DNA of 64,000 nt from Streptomyces celluloflavus (GTDB lineage: Bacteria; Actinomycetota; Actinomycetes; Streptomycetales; Streptomycetaceae): assembly GCA_000720995.1 (NCBI GenBank), contig JOEL01000002.1, forward strand, positions 62,001-126,000. Reading direction: 5' to 3'. The notes under the pieces were generated by a model. The model ran no database searches. It was not told the origin of the DNA and worked only from the letters and a program-made list of their open reading frames with translations. A program made the translations under genes and the position numbers. Of this stretch, positions 1 to 6,635 are shown in pieces. Within the stretch, counting starts at the first letter, position 1. Every line of letters starts with the position of its first letter.

Positions 1-350
1 GCGTCGGGGAAGGCGGCGGGGTCCACGAGCGTCCAGGTGCCGATGCCCAGCACCCCGAGCAGCTCCAGCGCGCAGCAGCCGAGCGCGGCCCGGCGGGCGC
101 CCTCACCGCCGCGCACCAGCGAGAAGGTGATGAAGCCGTAGACGACCGCGGAGAGCGCCGAGAGGCTGTAGGCCAGCGGGGCCCGGTCGAACTGGGCGAT
201 CAGCTGGTAGAGGGAGCGGGACGCGGCGGCGACGGTGAAGACGCCGTAGAGGGTGACCAGCAGCCGTCCCGGGCCGGTGCCCAGGGAACGCTTCGCCGGG
301 TCGGCGCCCGCGGTGCCGTCGGTCGTGGTGTCCGTCGTGGTCTCAGGCAC
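1..350 (-). CDS. Integral membrane protein, C-terminus cut by window edge
   Basis: Read on the minus strand, a GTG at 350 opens a frame that runs off the window at position 1, so about 116 residues are visible. The N-terminus is short and Thr/Asp/Ala-rich (PETTTDTTTDGTAGADP) and is followed by hydrophobic segments including GRLLVTLYGVFTVAAASRSL and SLSALSAVVYGFITFSLV, as expected for a multi-pass membrane protein. The start overlaps the last 8 bases of the upstream membrane-protein gene, so the two are probably translationally coupled. No function can be assigned. An operon-mate role with the upstream 122-aa protein is inferred from the overlap only. Confidence 0.75.
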   Translation of the reverse strand, partial: MPETTTDTTTDGTAGADPAKRSLGTGPGRLLVTLYGVFTVAAASRSLYQLIAQFDRAPLAYSLSALSAVVYGFITFSLVRGGEGARRAALGCCALELLGVLGIGTWTLVDPAAFPD

Positions 351-711
351 TGCCGCCTCCCCAGATGTCGAACAGTCGCACTTCCAGCACCGCCAGCACC
401 ACGGCACCCGCCGCGACGGTGGCCGAACCCCACCGGGTGCGCTCCGAGAGCGACAGGAAACCGGTCGCGGGAACGCAGGCGGCCGCCCCGAGCAGATACG
501 ACACGAAGATCGCGGTGCCCTTGTCCGGCGACTGCCCGCGCGCCAACTGCACGATGCCGATGACCAGTTGGACGACGGCGAGCAGGGACACCACGGCCAT
601 GCCGATGAAGTGCCAGTCCTTGGTCGGCTGGTCGCGGTACGCGGCGAAACCGCACCAGGCGGCCAGCGCGAGAGCGGTCACGCCGACCACGAGCGTCAGC
701 GCGTCGATCAC
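343..711 (-). CDS. Small integral membrane protein (122 aa)
   Basis: The GTG at 711 has a GGAGG box (717-721) five bases upstream, which favours it over a longer frame that would extend to 864. The product begins VIDALTLVVGVTALALAAW and has about four hydrophobic stretches (LTLVVGVTALALAAWCGFAA, IGMAVVSLLAVVQLVIGIVQ, IFVSYLLGAAACVPATGFL, VAAGAVVLAVLEV). It therefore looks like a four-helix inner-membrane protein. It overlaps the next minus-strand gene by 8 bp. No domain family is recognised, and the pairing with another small membrane protein is the only context. Confidence 0.75.
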   Translation of the reverse strand: MIDALTLVVGVTALALAAWCGFAAYRDQPTKDWHFIGMAVVSLLAVVQLVIGIVQLARGQSPDKGTAIFVSYLLGAAACVPATGFLSLSERTRWGSATVAAGAVVLAVLEVRLFDIWGGGSA

Positions 712-1036
712 CGGGACCTCCGCGCGACGCGGCGGCACACCGTGGGGTTGTGGGGCATGAGGCGACTCTAAACGGCCCGCGCACGGCGCCCGCGTCCGGC
801 CCCGCCGAGGCGTCCGCCGCCCCCGTCGGCCGTGGCGTTGACCACAGCGGGGCGGGCGGGCCACCCGCCCGCCCTACCGCGCCCGGCCACCCGGTCCGCG
901 ACATCCGCGCAGGCCAGCGACCGGATCCGGCCGGACCGGCGGCGCGGACCGGGCCGCTGTCCAAGGGCCGGGCGGGCCTGTCCGTCATACGGACGGGCTT
1001 GTTCGGCGCTCACCCCCGTCTGGTTTACTTGCCGAC
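712..1036. other. Intergenic region between membrane genes and metN leader
   Basis: This 325-bp gap lies between divergent units. It is GC-rich and I see no convincing gene in it. Any promoter for the metN leader must lie toward the right end (about 980-1035, around cttgttcggc and ggtttacttg), but no clear -35/-10 pair could be fixed by eye. Confidence 0.4.
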
Positions 1037-1123
1037 ATGACCACGACGAGCAGCCGCACCCTTGCGACCGAGGCGACCACGACGCCCGGTGCTCGTTGCA
1101 TGTGTCGAATGTGTGACCGCTGA
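1037..1123 (+). CDS. Cys/Met-rich leader peptide upstream of metNIQ (28 aa)
   Basis: ATG at 1037 opens a 28-codon frame ending at TGA 1121-1123. The first 20 residues are Thr/Ala/Ser-rich. The end reads CMCRMCDR, so five of the last eight codons are Cys or Met. It lies about 205 bp before the methionine-importer ATPase gene and is followed by an 8-bp perfect hairpin at 1218-1253. A short ORF with a run of codons for the sulfur amino acids of the downstream pathway, then a hairpin, is the classical arrangement for ribosome-mediated attenuation; that is inference. No good Shine-Dalgarno precedes it, so it might be translated leaderless. Codon choice alone cannot prove translation. Confidence 0.55.
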   Translation: MTTTSSRTLATEATTTPGARCMCRMCDR

Positions 1124-1217
1124 GGGCCCCCGCCTGAGCCTCGCGCCCCGAAGCGAGACCCATCGCCCCATGCCGTATGTCCGTCCGCCATGACAGACCC
1201 GGTAGCCCCGCGTCACC

Positions 1218-1253
1218 GGAACCCGAAGCCGGGCCCTTCGCCCTCCGGGTTCC
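1218..1253 (+). terminator. Hairpin between leader peptide and metN (possible attenuator)
   Basis: GGAACCCG (1218-1225) and CGGGTTCC (1246-1253) are perfect inverted repeats. Inside them GGGC (1231-1234) can pair with GCCC (1240-1243). There is no T-run, which is common for Streptomyces terminators. Its place between a Cys/Met leader ORF and metN suggests an attenuator. It shows no match to the SAM-I or SAM-IV riboswitch consensus that I can recall. Confidence 0.45.
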
Positions 1254-1328
1254 CCCCTGCCGCACTCGCAAGAATGCCCCGTGCCCGGTGGGCGAGCCAC
1301 CGAGCACTCGACAGTGACGGAATTCCCT

Positions 1329-2450
1329 GTGATCACCACAACGGGCCTGACCAAGGTCTACCGCTCAGGAGACCGCGAAGTCACCGCCCTGGACGGCGTC
1401 GATCTGCACGTCCGCGAGGGCGAGGTGTACGGCGTCATCGGCCAGAGCGGCGCCGGTAAATCCACCCTCATCCGCTGCCTCAACCTCCTGGAGCGCCCCA
1501 CCTCCGGCACGGTCACCGTCGCCGGCCAGGACCTGACCGCGCTCGCCGGACGCGGGAAGCGCGCGAACGCCGGGCTCCGCGCCGCCCGCAGCCATATCGG
1601 CATGGTCTTCCAGCACTTCAACCTGCTGTCCTCGCGGACCGTCCAGGACAATGTCGAGCTGCCCCTGGAGATCCTCAAGGTCGACCGCCGCGAGCGCGCC
1701 CGCAAGGCCCGGGAACTGCTGGACCTGGTCGGCCTCGCCGACAAGGCCACGGCGTACCCCGCCCAGCTCTCCGGCGGCCAGAAGCAGCGGGTCGGCATCG
1801 CCCGCGCGCTGGCCGGCGACCCCAAGGTGCTCCTCTCCGACGAGGCCACCAGCGCCCTGGACCCGGAGACCACCCGCTCGATCCTCCAGCTGCTGCGCGA
1901 CCTCAACCGCCAGCTGGGCCTGACCGTCGTACTCATCACGCACGAGATGGACGTCGTCAAGACGATCTGCGACTCGGCCGCGCTGATGAAGGGCGGGCGC
2001 GTCGTCGAGCAGGGCACCGTCGCCGGTCTGCTGGCCACCCCCGGCTCCGAGCTGGCCCGGGAACTGTTCCCGGTCGGCGGCGAGCCCTCGGACGGGAACC
2101 GCACGGTCGTCGACATCACCTTCCACGGCGCGGCCGCCACCCGGCCGGTGATCTCCGAGCTGTCGCGTACGTACAACGTCGACATCTCGATCCTCGGCGC
2201 CGCCATGGACACCGTCGGCGGCAAGCAGATCGGCCGGATGCGCATCGAACTCCCCGGCCGCTTCGAGGAGAACGTCGTGCCCATCGGCTTCCTGCGCGAG
2301 CAGGGACTCCAGGTCGATGTCGCCGACGGTGCCGACGGCGACGCCGAAAACGCTGACAACGCCGACAACACAGCACCGGCCGACGCCGCCGTGCCCACCC
2401 CCGCGAACCCGGCGCCCGCCGCCTCGCCGCTCAAGGAAGGTGCCAAGTGA
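1329..2450 (+). CDS. metN: Methionine ABC importer ATP-binding protein MetN
   Basis: The 373-aa ATPase of a D/L-methionine uptake transporter energises MetI-MetQ at the membrane. Walker A GQSGAGKST is at residues 38-46. The signature LSGGQKQR and Walker B LLSDEATSALD follow, then H-loop ITHEMD. After about residue 255 comes the NIL regulatory domain typical of MetN (TVVDITFHGAAA to LREQGLQVDV), which binds methionine and inhibits transport in characterised MetN proteins. The last ~45 residues are a low-complexity Ala/Asp/Pro tail. The GTG at 1329 (VITTTGLTK) was chosen because it begins the conserved fold. In-frame GTGs at 1281 and 1314 would add 16 or 5 unconserved residues. The stop overlaps metI by GTGA. 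Confidence 0.93.
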   Translation: MITTTGLTKVYRSGDREVTALDGVDLHVREGEVYGVIGQSGAGKSTLIRCLNLLERPTSGTVTVAGQDLTALAGRGKRANAGLRAARSHIGMVFQHFNLLSSRTVQDNVELPLEILKVDRRERARKARELLDLVGLADKATAYPAQLSGGQKQRVGIARALAGDPKVLLSDEATSALDPETTRSILQLLRDLNRQLGLTVVLITHEMDVVKTICDSAALMKGGRVVEQGTVAGLLATPGSELARELFPVGGEPSDGNRTVVDITFHGAAATRPVISELSRTYNVDISILGAAMDTVGGKQIGRMRIELPGRFEENVVPIGFLREQGLQVDVADGADGDAENADNADNTAPADAAVPTPANPAPAASPLKEGAK

Positions 2451-3232
2451 GCTGGAGCGACATGCAGCCGCTGCTGTACGACAACACCCTCGACACGCTC
2501 TTCATGGTGTGGTGGTCGACGGTCTACGCGGTGCTCATCGGCATCCCGATCGGCGTGCTGCTGCATCTGACCGACCGCGGCGCGATGCTCCAGAACGCCG
2601 TGGTGTACAAGGTGCTCGGCGCGATCGTGAACATCGGACGGTCCCTCCCGTTCCTGATCCTGATCGTGGTGCTGATCCCCTTCACCCGGCTCCTCGTCGG
2701 CGTCTCCATCGGCCCGACCGGCGCCGTCGTCCCGCTCGCCATCGCCGCCATCCCGTTCTTCGCCCGGCTGGTGGAGGCCGCGCTGCGCGAGGTGGACCAC
2801 GGGCTGGTCGAGGCCGCCCAGGCCATGGGCGGCGGCACCTGGACGATCATCTTCAAGGTGCTCCTCCCGCAGGCGCTGCCCGCACTGGTCGCGGGCACCA
2901 CCACCACCGTCATCACACTGATCGGCTACTCCGCGACCGCCGGTGCGGTCGGCGCCGGCGGTCTGGGCAACCTCGCCTACACCTACGGCTACCAGCAGTA
3001 CGAGACCGCGCTGATGATCACCACCGTCGTGGAGCTGATCGTCCTCGTCACCCTCGTTCAGCTCCTCGGCGACCTGATCGTGCGCCGGCTCGCCGGCCGG
3101 GGCACCCGGGTCCCCGCCACGATGCGCGTCGGGCTGCGGCGCGCACCGGCCGCGGCGGCCCCCCTGGCGGAGCCCGCCACCTCACCGGAGGCCGGGACCG
3201 CCGCCCCCCTGGGGGCCGGCAAGACCCCGTAA
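2447..3232 (+). CDS. metI: Methionine ABC importer permease MetI
   Basis: This 261-aa membrane permease of the methionine importer starts at GTG 2447, inside the last codons of metN (GTGA overlap), so the two are probably translationally coupled. It shows about five transmembrane segments, for example MVWWSTVYAVLIGIPIGVLL and LPFLILIVVLIPFTRLLV. The permease EAA-type loop EAAQAMGGGTWTIIFKVLLP (about residues 124-143) contacts MetN. The Arg/Ala-rich C-terminus beyond residue ~220 is unconserved and probably cytoplasmic. The fold and neighbours make the assignment firm. Confidence 0.93.
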   Translation: MSWSDMQPLLYDNTLDTLFMVWWSTVYAVLIGIPIGVLLHLTDRGAMLQNAVVYKVLGAIVNIGRSLPFLILIVVLIPFTRLLVGVSIGPTGAVVPLAIAAIPFFARLVEAALREVDHGLVEAAQAMGGGTWTIIFKVLLPQALPALVAGTTTTVITLIGYSATAGAVGAGGLGNLAYTYGYQQYETALMITTVVELIVLVTLVQLLGDLIVRRLAGRGTRVPATMRVGLRRAPAAAAPLAEPATSPEAGTAAPLGAGKTP

Positions 3233-3325
3233 CCCGGGACCCACAGGACGAGCCCGGACCCTTTGCCGGGCGTACCTCCGCACGTGCCCACCGCACGCGC
3301 GAGACCCAAGAAAGAGGCACTCTTC

Positions 3326-4183
3326 GTGCGCAACACCATCAAGATCACCGTGGCCATCGCCGCCGCTGCCGCCGTCGCCCTCGGCGCGAGCGCGTGCAGC
3401 GCCCCCTCCGACACCACGGCCAGCGCCGACAAGGACGACAAGAACGCCCCCCTCGTCGTCGCCGCGAGCCCCACCCCGCACGCCGTCATCCTCGACTTCG
3501 TCAAGAAGAACCTGGCCGAAAAGGCCGGGCTCAAGCTCGAGGTCAAGCCGTTCAACGACTACAAGATCCCGAACAAGGTCACCGACGACGGCCAGGTGGA
3601 CGCCAACTTCTTCCAGCACAAGCCGTTCCTCGACACCTTCAACAAGGAGAACGGCACGGACATCGTGCCGGTCGTGAACGTCCTCATCGAGCCGCTCGGC
3701 GTCTACTCCAAGAAGATCCACAAGATCACCGACCTCAAGGCCGGCAACAGCGTCTCGGTCCCCAACGACCCCTCCAACGAGGGCCGTGCGCTCAAGCTGC
3801 TCGCCGACAACGGCGTGATCACCCTCAAGCCCGGCGTCGGCGCGGAAGCCAAGCTCACCGATGTCCAGGACAACAAGGGCATCAAGATCACGGAGCTGGA
3901 GGCCGCCCAGACCGCGCCGCGTCTCGACGACGTCGACGCCGCGGTCATCAACGGCAACTTCGCCATCGGCGCGCACCTCAAGCCCTCCACCGACGCGCTG
4001 GCCCTGGAGAAGGCGAAGGACAACCCGTACGCCAACTTCCTGGCCGTCAAGAAGGGCAAGGAGAACGACCCGCGGATCCAGAAGCTCGCCAAGCTCCTGA
4101 ACTCCGACGAGGTCAAGAAGTTCCTGGAGGACAAGTACAAGGACGGCTCCGTCATCCCGGCCTTCGGTCCCGCCAAGAGCTGA
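3326..4183 (+). CDS. metQ: Methionine-binding lipoprotein MetQ
   Basis: The 285-aa NlpA/MetQ-family substrate-binding lipoprotein captures methionine outside the membrane and delivers it to MetI. GTG 3326 has GAGG eight bases upstream and gives a proper lipoprotein signal: MRNTIKITVA, a hydrophobic Ala-rich core, then lipobox ASA|C near residue 24. Mature-region hallmarks of the family are ASPTPHAVILDFVKKNL, the VDANFFQHKPFLDTFNKENG segment, and PNDPSNEGRALKLL. A 93-bp gap separates it from metI, but no terminator lies between, so it is probably co-transcribed with metNI. Substrate specificity is inferred from the operon. Confidence 0.92.
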   Translation: MRNTIKITVAIAAAAAVALGASACSAPSDTTASADKDDKNAPLVVAASPTPHAVILDFVKKNLAEKAGLKLEVKPFNDYKIPNKVTDDGQVDANFFQHKPFLDTFNKENGTDIVPVVNVLIEPLGVYSKKIHKITDLKAGNSVSVPNDPSNEGRALKLLADNGVITLKPGVGAEAKLTDVQDNKGIKITELEAAQTAPRLDDVDAAVINGNFAIGAHLKPSTDALALEKAKDNPYANFLAVKKGKENDPRIQKLAKLLNSDEVKKFLEDKYKDGSVIPAFGPAKS

Positions 4184-4238
4184 CGCCCCCTCCGCCGCGG
4201 CGGCCGCCGTACCACGGCCGCCCGCACGGATCACGGAC

Positions 4239-4273
4239 GGGCCCCGGACCCGCGCAGCGCGCGGCCGGGGCCC
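4239..4273 (+). terminator. Putative terminator of metNIQ
   Basis: GGGCCCCGG (4239-4247) and CCGGGGCCC (4265-4273) form a 9-bp perfect stem, with additional GC pairing possible inside, about 55 bp after the metQ stop. There is no T-run. Confidence 0.6.
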
Positions 4274-4416
4274 ACGCGCGTGGCACATCCGCGGGCGGAT
4301 GCTGCATGCTGGTGCACTCAAGACGGTCAAGACGGTCAAGACGGCCCGTGCCGGTACGGCGACGACGGCCCGAATCGTCCCCCGAGCAATACGGCCAACG
4401 GCGTGGGAGCAGCGGC

Positions 4417-5052
4417 ATGACATCCACCTTTCCGGACATCTCCATCAGCACGGAACGGTTGGTGCTGCGCCCCTTCGAGGAGGCCGATGTGCCCGCCCTC
4501 GCCGAGATGATGGGCGACGAACTCGTCACCGCCTGGAGCTCGCTGCCGCACCCCTACACCACCGAGGACGCCCGCGCCTGGGCCACCGGACAGGCCGCCG
4601 CCGTCCGCACCGCGGGCCGCGGCATCGCCCTGGCCGTCACCGAGTTCCTCACCCAGCGGCTGGTCGGCACCGTCCATCTCGACCACACCGACTGGCGGGT
4701 GCGCAGCGCCGAGGTCGGCTACGTCACCGCCCCCTGGGCGCGCGGTGAGGGCTATGCCTCCGAGTCCGTGCTCGCGGTCGCCCAGTGGCTCTTCCAGAAC
4801 CACGGATTCGAGCGCGTCGAGCTGCGCACCCCGGCCGACAACACCGCCTCCCAGCAGGTCGCCCAGAAGGTCGGCTGCATCAGCGAGGGCGTCCTGCGCA
4901 ACGCCTGGATAGCCCGCAGCCGCACCGAGGACGGCGGCTGGACGGACATCCGCACCGATCTGATCGTGTGGAGCCTGCTGCCCGAGGACCTCGACGGGCT
5001 CCCCGCCCGGATGGCCGACGCGAACGGATTCGCCTACCCCGAGTGGAACTGA
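4417..5052 (+). CDS. GNAT acetyltransferase, RimJ/RimL type
   Basis: This 211-aa protein starts at ATG 4417 with GGGAG seven bases upstream. The beginning ISTERLVLRPFEEADVPALA is the usual RimJ/RimL-family opening. The acetyl-CoA binding region is around VGYVTAPWARGEGYASE, where R/Q-x-x-G-x-G/A is represented by ARGEGYA. It is followed by VELRTPADNTASQQVAQKVG, the typical beta5-alpha helix motif. Such enzymes acetylate ribosomal-protein N-termini or small molecules, and the substrate here cannot be told. It stands alone between the metNIQ terminator and cobL. An imperfect 9-bp tandem repeat (agacggtca) lies about 95 bp upstream. Confidence 0.85.
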   Translation: MTSTFPDISISTERLVLRPFEEADVPALAEMMGDELVTAWSSLPHPYTTEDARAWATGQAAAVRTAGRGIALAVTEFLTQRLVGTVHLDHTDWRVRSAEVGYVTAPWARGEGYASESVLAVAQWLFQNHGFERVELRTPADNTASQQVAQKVGCISEGVLRNAWIARSRTEDGGWTDIRTDLIVWSLLPEDLDGLPARMADANGFAYPEWN

Positions 5053-5175
5053 GGCCCCGCCACCTCTGCGGTCCGGACCTTCCGGGGTAGTCTCGGCCTG
5101 CCGCGCACCCGCAGACCTGCGAGGCCCTGCCGACCCCGCCCCCGCACCCACAGCAGCCCCAGGAGACTGACGAGC

Positions 5176-6396
5176 ATGGCCGACCGGGTCACGGTGATCG
5201 GATGGGACGGCTCCGCACTGACGACCGCCGCCCGCTCCGCCCTCGGCGCCGCGACGCTGGTGGCCGGCGCCGCCCACCATCTCGCCCTGCCGGAAGTCCC
5301 GCCGGGCGCCGAGCGGATCCGGCTCGGCAGCGTGAGCCTGGCCGCCCGCCGCATCGCCCAGCACCGCGGCACCGCCGTCGTCCTCGCCGACGGCGACCCC
5401 GGCTTCTTCGGCGTCGTCCGCACCCTGCGGGCCCCCGAACACGGTCTGGAGGTCGAGGTGGTGCCGGCCGTCTCGTCCGTCGCCACCGCCTTCGCACGGG
5501 CCGGCATGCCCTGGGACGACGCCCAGATCGTCGTCGCCCACAGCCGCGATCTGCGCCGCGCGGTCAATGTCTGCCGCGCCCACACCAAGGTCGCGGTGCT
5601 CACCTCGCCCGGCGCGGGCCCCGCCGAACTCGCCCTGCTGCTGACGGGTGTCCACCGCACCTTCGTCATCTGCGAGGCGCTGGGCACCGACCGGGAACGG
5701 GTGACGGTTCTCACCTCCGACAAGGTCGCCGACCTCGACTGGCGCGACCCCAACGTCGTCATCGTCATCGGCGGTTCGCCCGGCGGCGCCGCGGCCCAGG
5801 GGACCGGCTGGATCGCCGCCCACGAGGTGGGCCATCCGACCGGCCCGCGCGGCTGGGGACTCCCGGCCCGCGCCTACGGCGGCGTCCTGGACGAGGGGGA
5901 GTCCGTCCAGCTGCGCACCGCCCAACTGGCCCGCCTCGGCCCCCGGGTCGGCGACCTGGTCTGGGACATCGGCTCCGGCAACGGCGCCGCCGCCGTCGAG
6001 GCCGCGCGGTTCGGCGCCGCCGTCATCGCGGTGGACGCCGACCCGGACGCCTGCGGCCGCACCGCCGCGGTCGCCCGGCGCCACGGCGTCCAGCTCCAGA
6101 TCGTGCACGGCCGCGCGCCGCAGATCCTCGAAGACCTCCCCGAGCCGGATGTGGTGCGGGTCGGCGGCGGGGGAGCGGCGGTCATCGCCGCCTGCGCCGC
6201 CCGTCGGCCGGAGCGGATCGTGGCACACGCCGCGACCAGGGACGAGGCCGAATCGCTCGGCGGCGCCCTGGCCGACGGCGGGTACGACGTCGAGTGCGTG
6301 CTGCTCCAGTCCGTGGACCTGGACACCTCGGTCTGGGTCGAACGCGAGCGCGCCGTCGTCTTTCTGCTGAGCGGTTACCGCGTTTCTCACCCGTGA
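5176..6396 (+). CDS. cobL: Precorrin-6Y C5,15-methyltransferase (decarboxylating) CobL
   Basis: This 406-aa bifunctional cobalamin-pathway enzyme methylates C5 and C15 of the corrin ring and decarboxylates the C12 acetate, giving precorrin-8. The N-terminal half is the CbiE-type tetrapyrrole methylase (VTVIGWDG opening, LADGDPGFFGVV, VPAVSSVATAFARAGMPWDD). The C-terminal half, from about residue 215, is a CbiT-type class-I methyltransferase with SAM motif DIGSGNGAAAVEAA near residue 265. Its length fits a CbiE-CbiT fusion. AGGAG precedes the ATG at 5161-5165. It is next to bluB-cobT and cobA, which supports a vitamin B12 role. Confidence 0.93.
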   Translation: MADRVTVIGWDGSALTTAARSALGAATLVAGAAHHLALPEVPPGAERIRLGSVSLAARRIAQHRGTAVVLADGDPGFFGVVRTLRAPEHGLEVEVVPAVSSVATAFARAGMPWDDAQIVVAHSRDLRRAVNVCRAHTKVAVLTSPGAGPAELALLLTGVHRTFVICEALGTDRERVTVLTSDKVADLDWRDPNVVIVIGGSPGGAAAQGTGWIAAHEVGHPTGPRGWGLPARAYGGVLDEGESVQLRTAQLARLGPRVGDLVWDIGSGNGAAAVEAARFGAAVIAVDADPDACGRTAAVARRHGVQLQIVHGRAPQILEDLPEPDVVRVGGGGAAVIAACAARRPERIVAHAATRDEAESLGGALADGGYDVECVLLQSVDLDTSVWVERERAVVFLLSGYRVSHP

Positions 6397-6474
6397 CCGG
6401 GTCGCCGACCCGTGGGAGGTAGGCTGGCGGATCGTTGCGCCGCCGTTCCGCGTTCGGCTTCGTACACCAATATC

Positions 6475-6486
6475 CGGAAAATTCCG
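6475..6486. promoter_or_regulatory. Short palindrome in AT-rich stretch upstream of bluB-cobT
   Basis: CGGAA-AA-TTCCG is a perfect inverted repeat in an unusually A/T-rich patch (about 6467-6510) of the gap after cobL. It could be an operator or part of a promoter region. No cobalamin-riboswitch B12 box (GCCACTG type) was seen between 6397 and 6631. Confidence 0.25.
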
Positions 6487-6522
6487 CGGTTTTGGATGAA
6501 AATGAAGCTCTGGAGGGCGGAC

Positions 6523-6579
6523 GTGCCGCGAGGCGGGCCCGCTCGTTCTAGCTATCGAGGCGTCGGCGCGCCCCGGTGA
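6523..6579 (+). CDS. Tiny ORF 1 in the bluB-cobT leader (18 aa)
   Basis: GTG at 6523 is preceded by GGAGGG (6512-6517) with a five-base spacer, one of the better ribosome sites in the window. The product would be the 18-residue Arg/Gly-rich MPRGGPARSSYRGVGAPR. Its stop TGA (6577-6579) overlaps the GTG of the next tiny ORF by four bases. Whether it is a functional peptide or a translational-control element is unknown. The ribosome site and coupling are seen, and translation itself is inferred. Confidence 0.45.
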   Translation: MPRGGPARSSYRGVGAPR

Positions 6580-6635
6580 GCGCGTCGTACGAGCGGTTGG
6601 AAGGAGCACTACCAATGGGCGAGGGGTACGCATGA
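6576..6635 (+). CDS. Tiny ORF 2 coupled to bluB-cobT (19 aa)
   Basis: GTG at 6576 overlaps the stop of tiny ORF 1 (GTGA), and its own stop (6633-6635) overlaps the ATG of the bluB-cobT gene (ATGA at 6632-6635). The peptide would be MSASYERLEGALPMGEGYA. An internal ATG at 6615 has AAGGAG (6601-6606) nine bases upstream, so an even shorter MGEGYA could also be made. The chain of two 4-bp overlaps suggests that ribosomes are handed from one frame to the next into the large gene. Confidence 0.4.
   Translation: MSASYERLEGALPMGEGYA

Noticed and set aside
1124-1328. Possible SAM riboswitch before metN
   Set aside because: The conserved SAM-I, SAM-II and SAM-IV cores that I can recall are not present. 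Only the 8-bp hairpin is seen.
2317-4416. Long plus-strand frame leading into the acetyltransferase
   Set aside because: It overlaps metN, metI and metQ in another frame. The acetyltransferase has its own GGGAG and ATG at 4417.
6397-6631. Possible cobalamin riboswitch upstream of bluB-cobT
   Set aside because: No B12-box (GCCACTG-like) or the typical pairing arrangement was visible, and the gap is filled by two short ORFs with ribosome sites.
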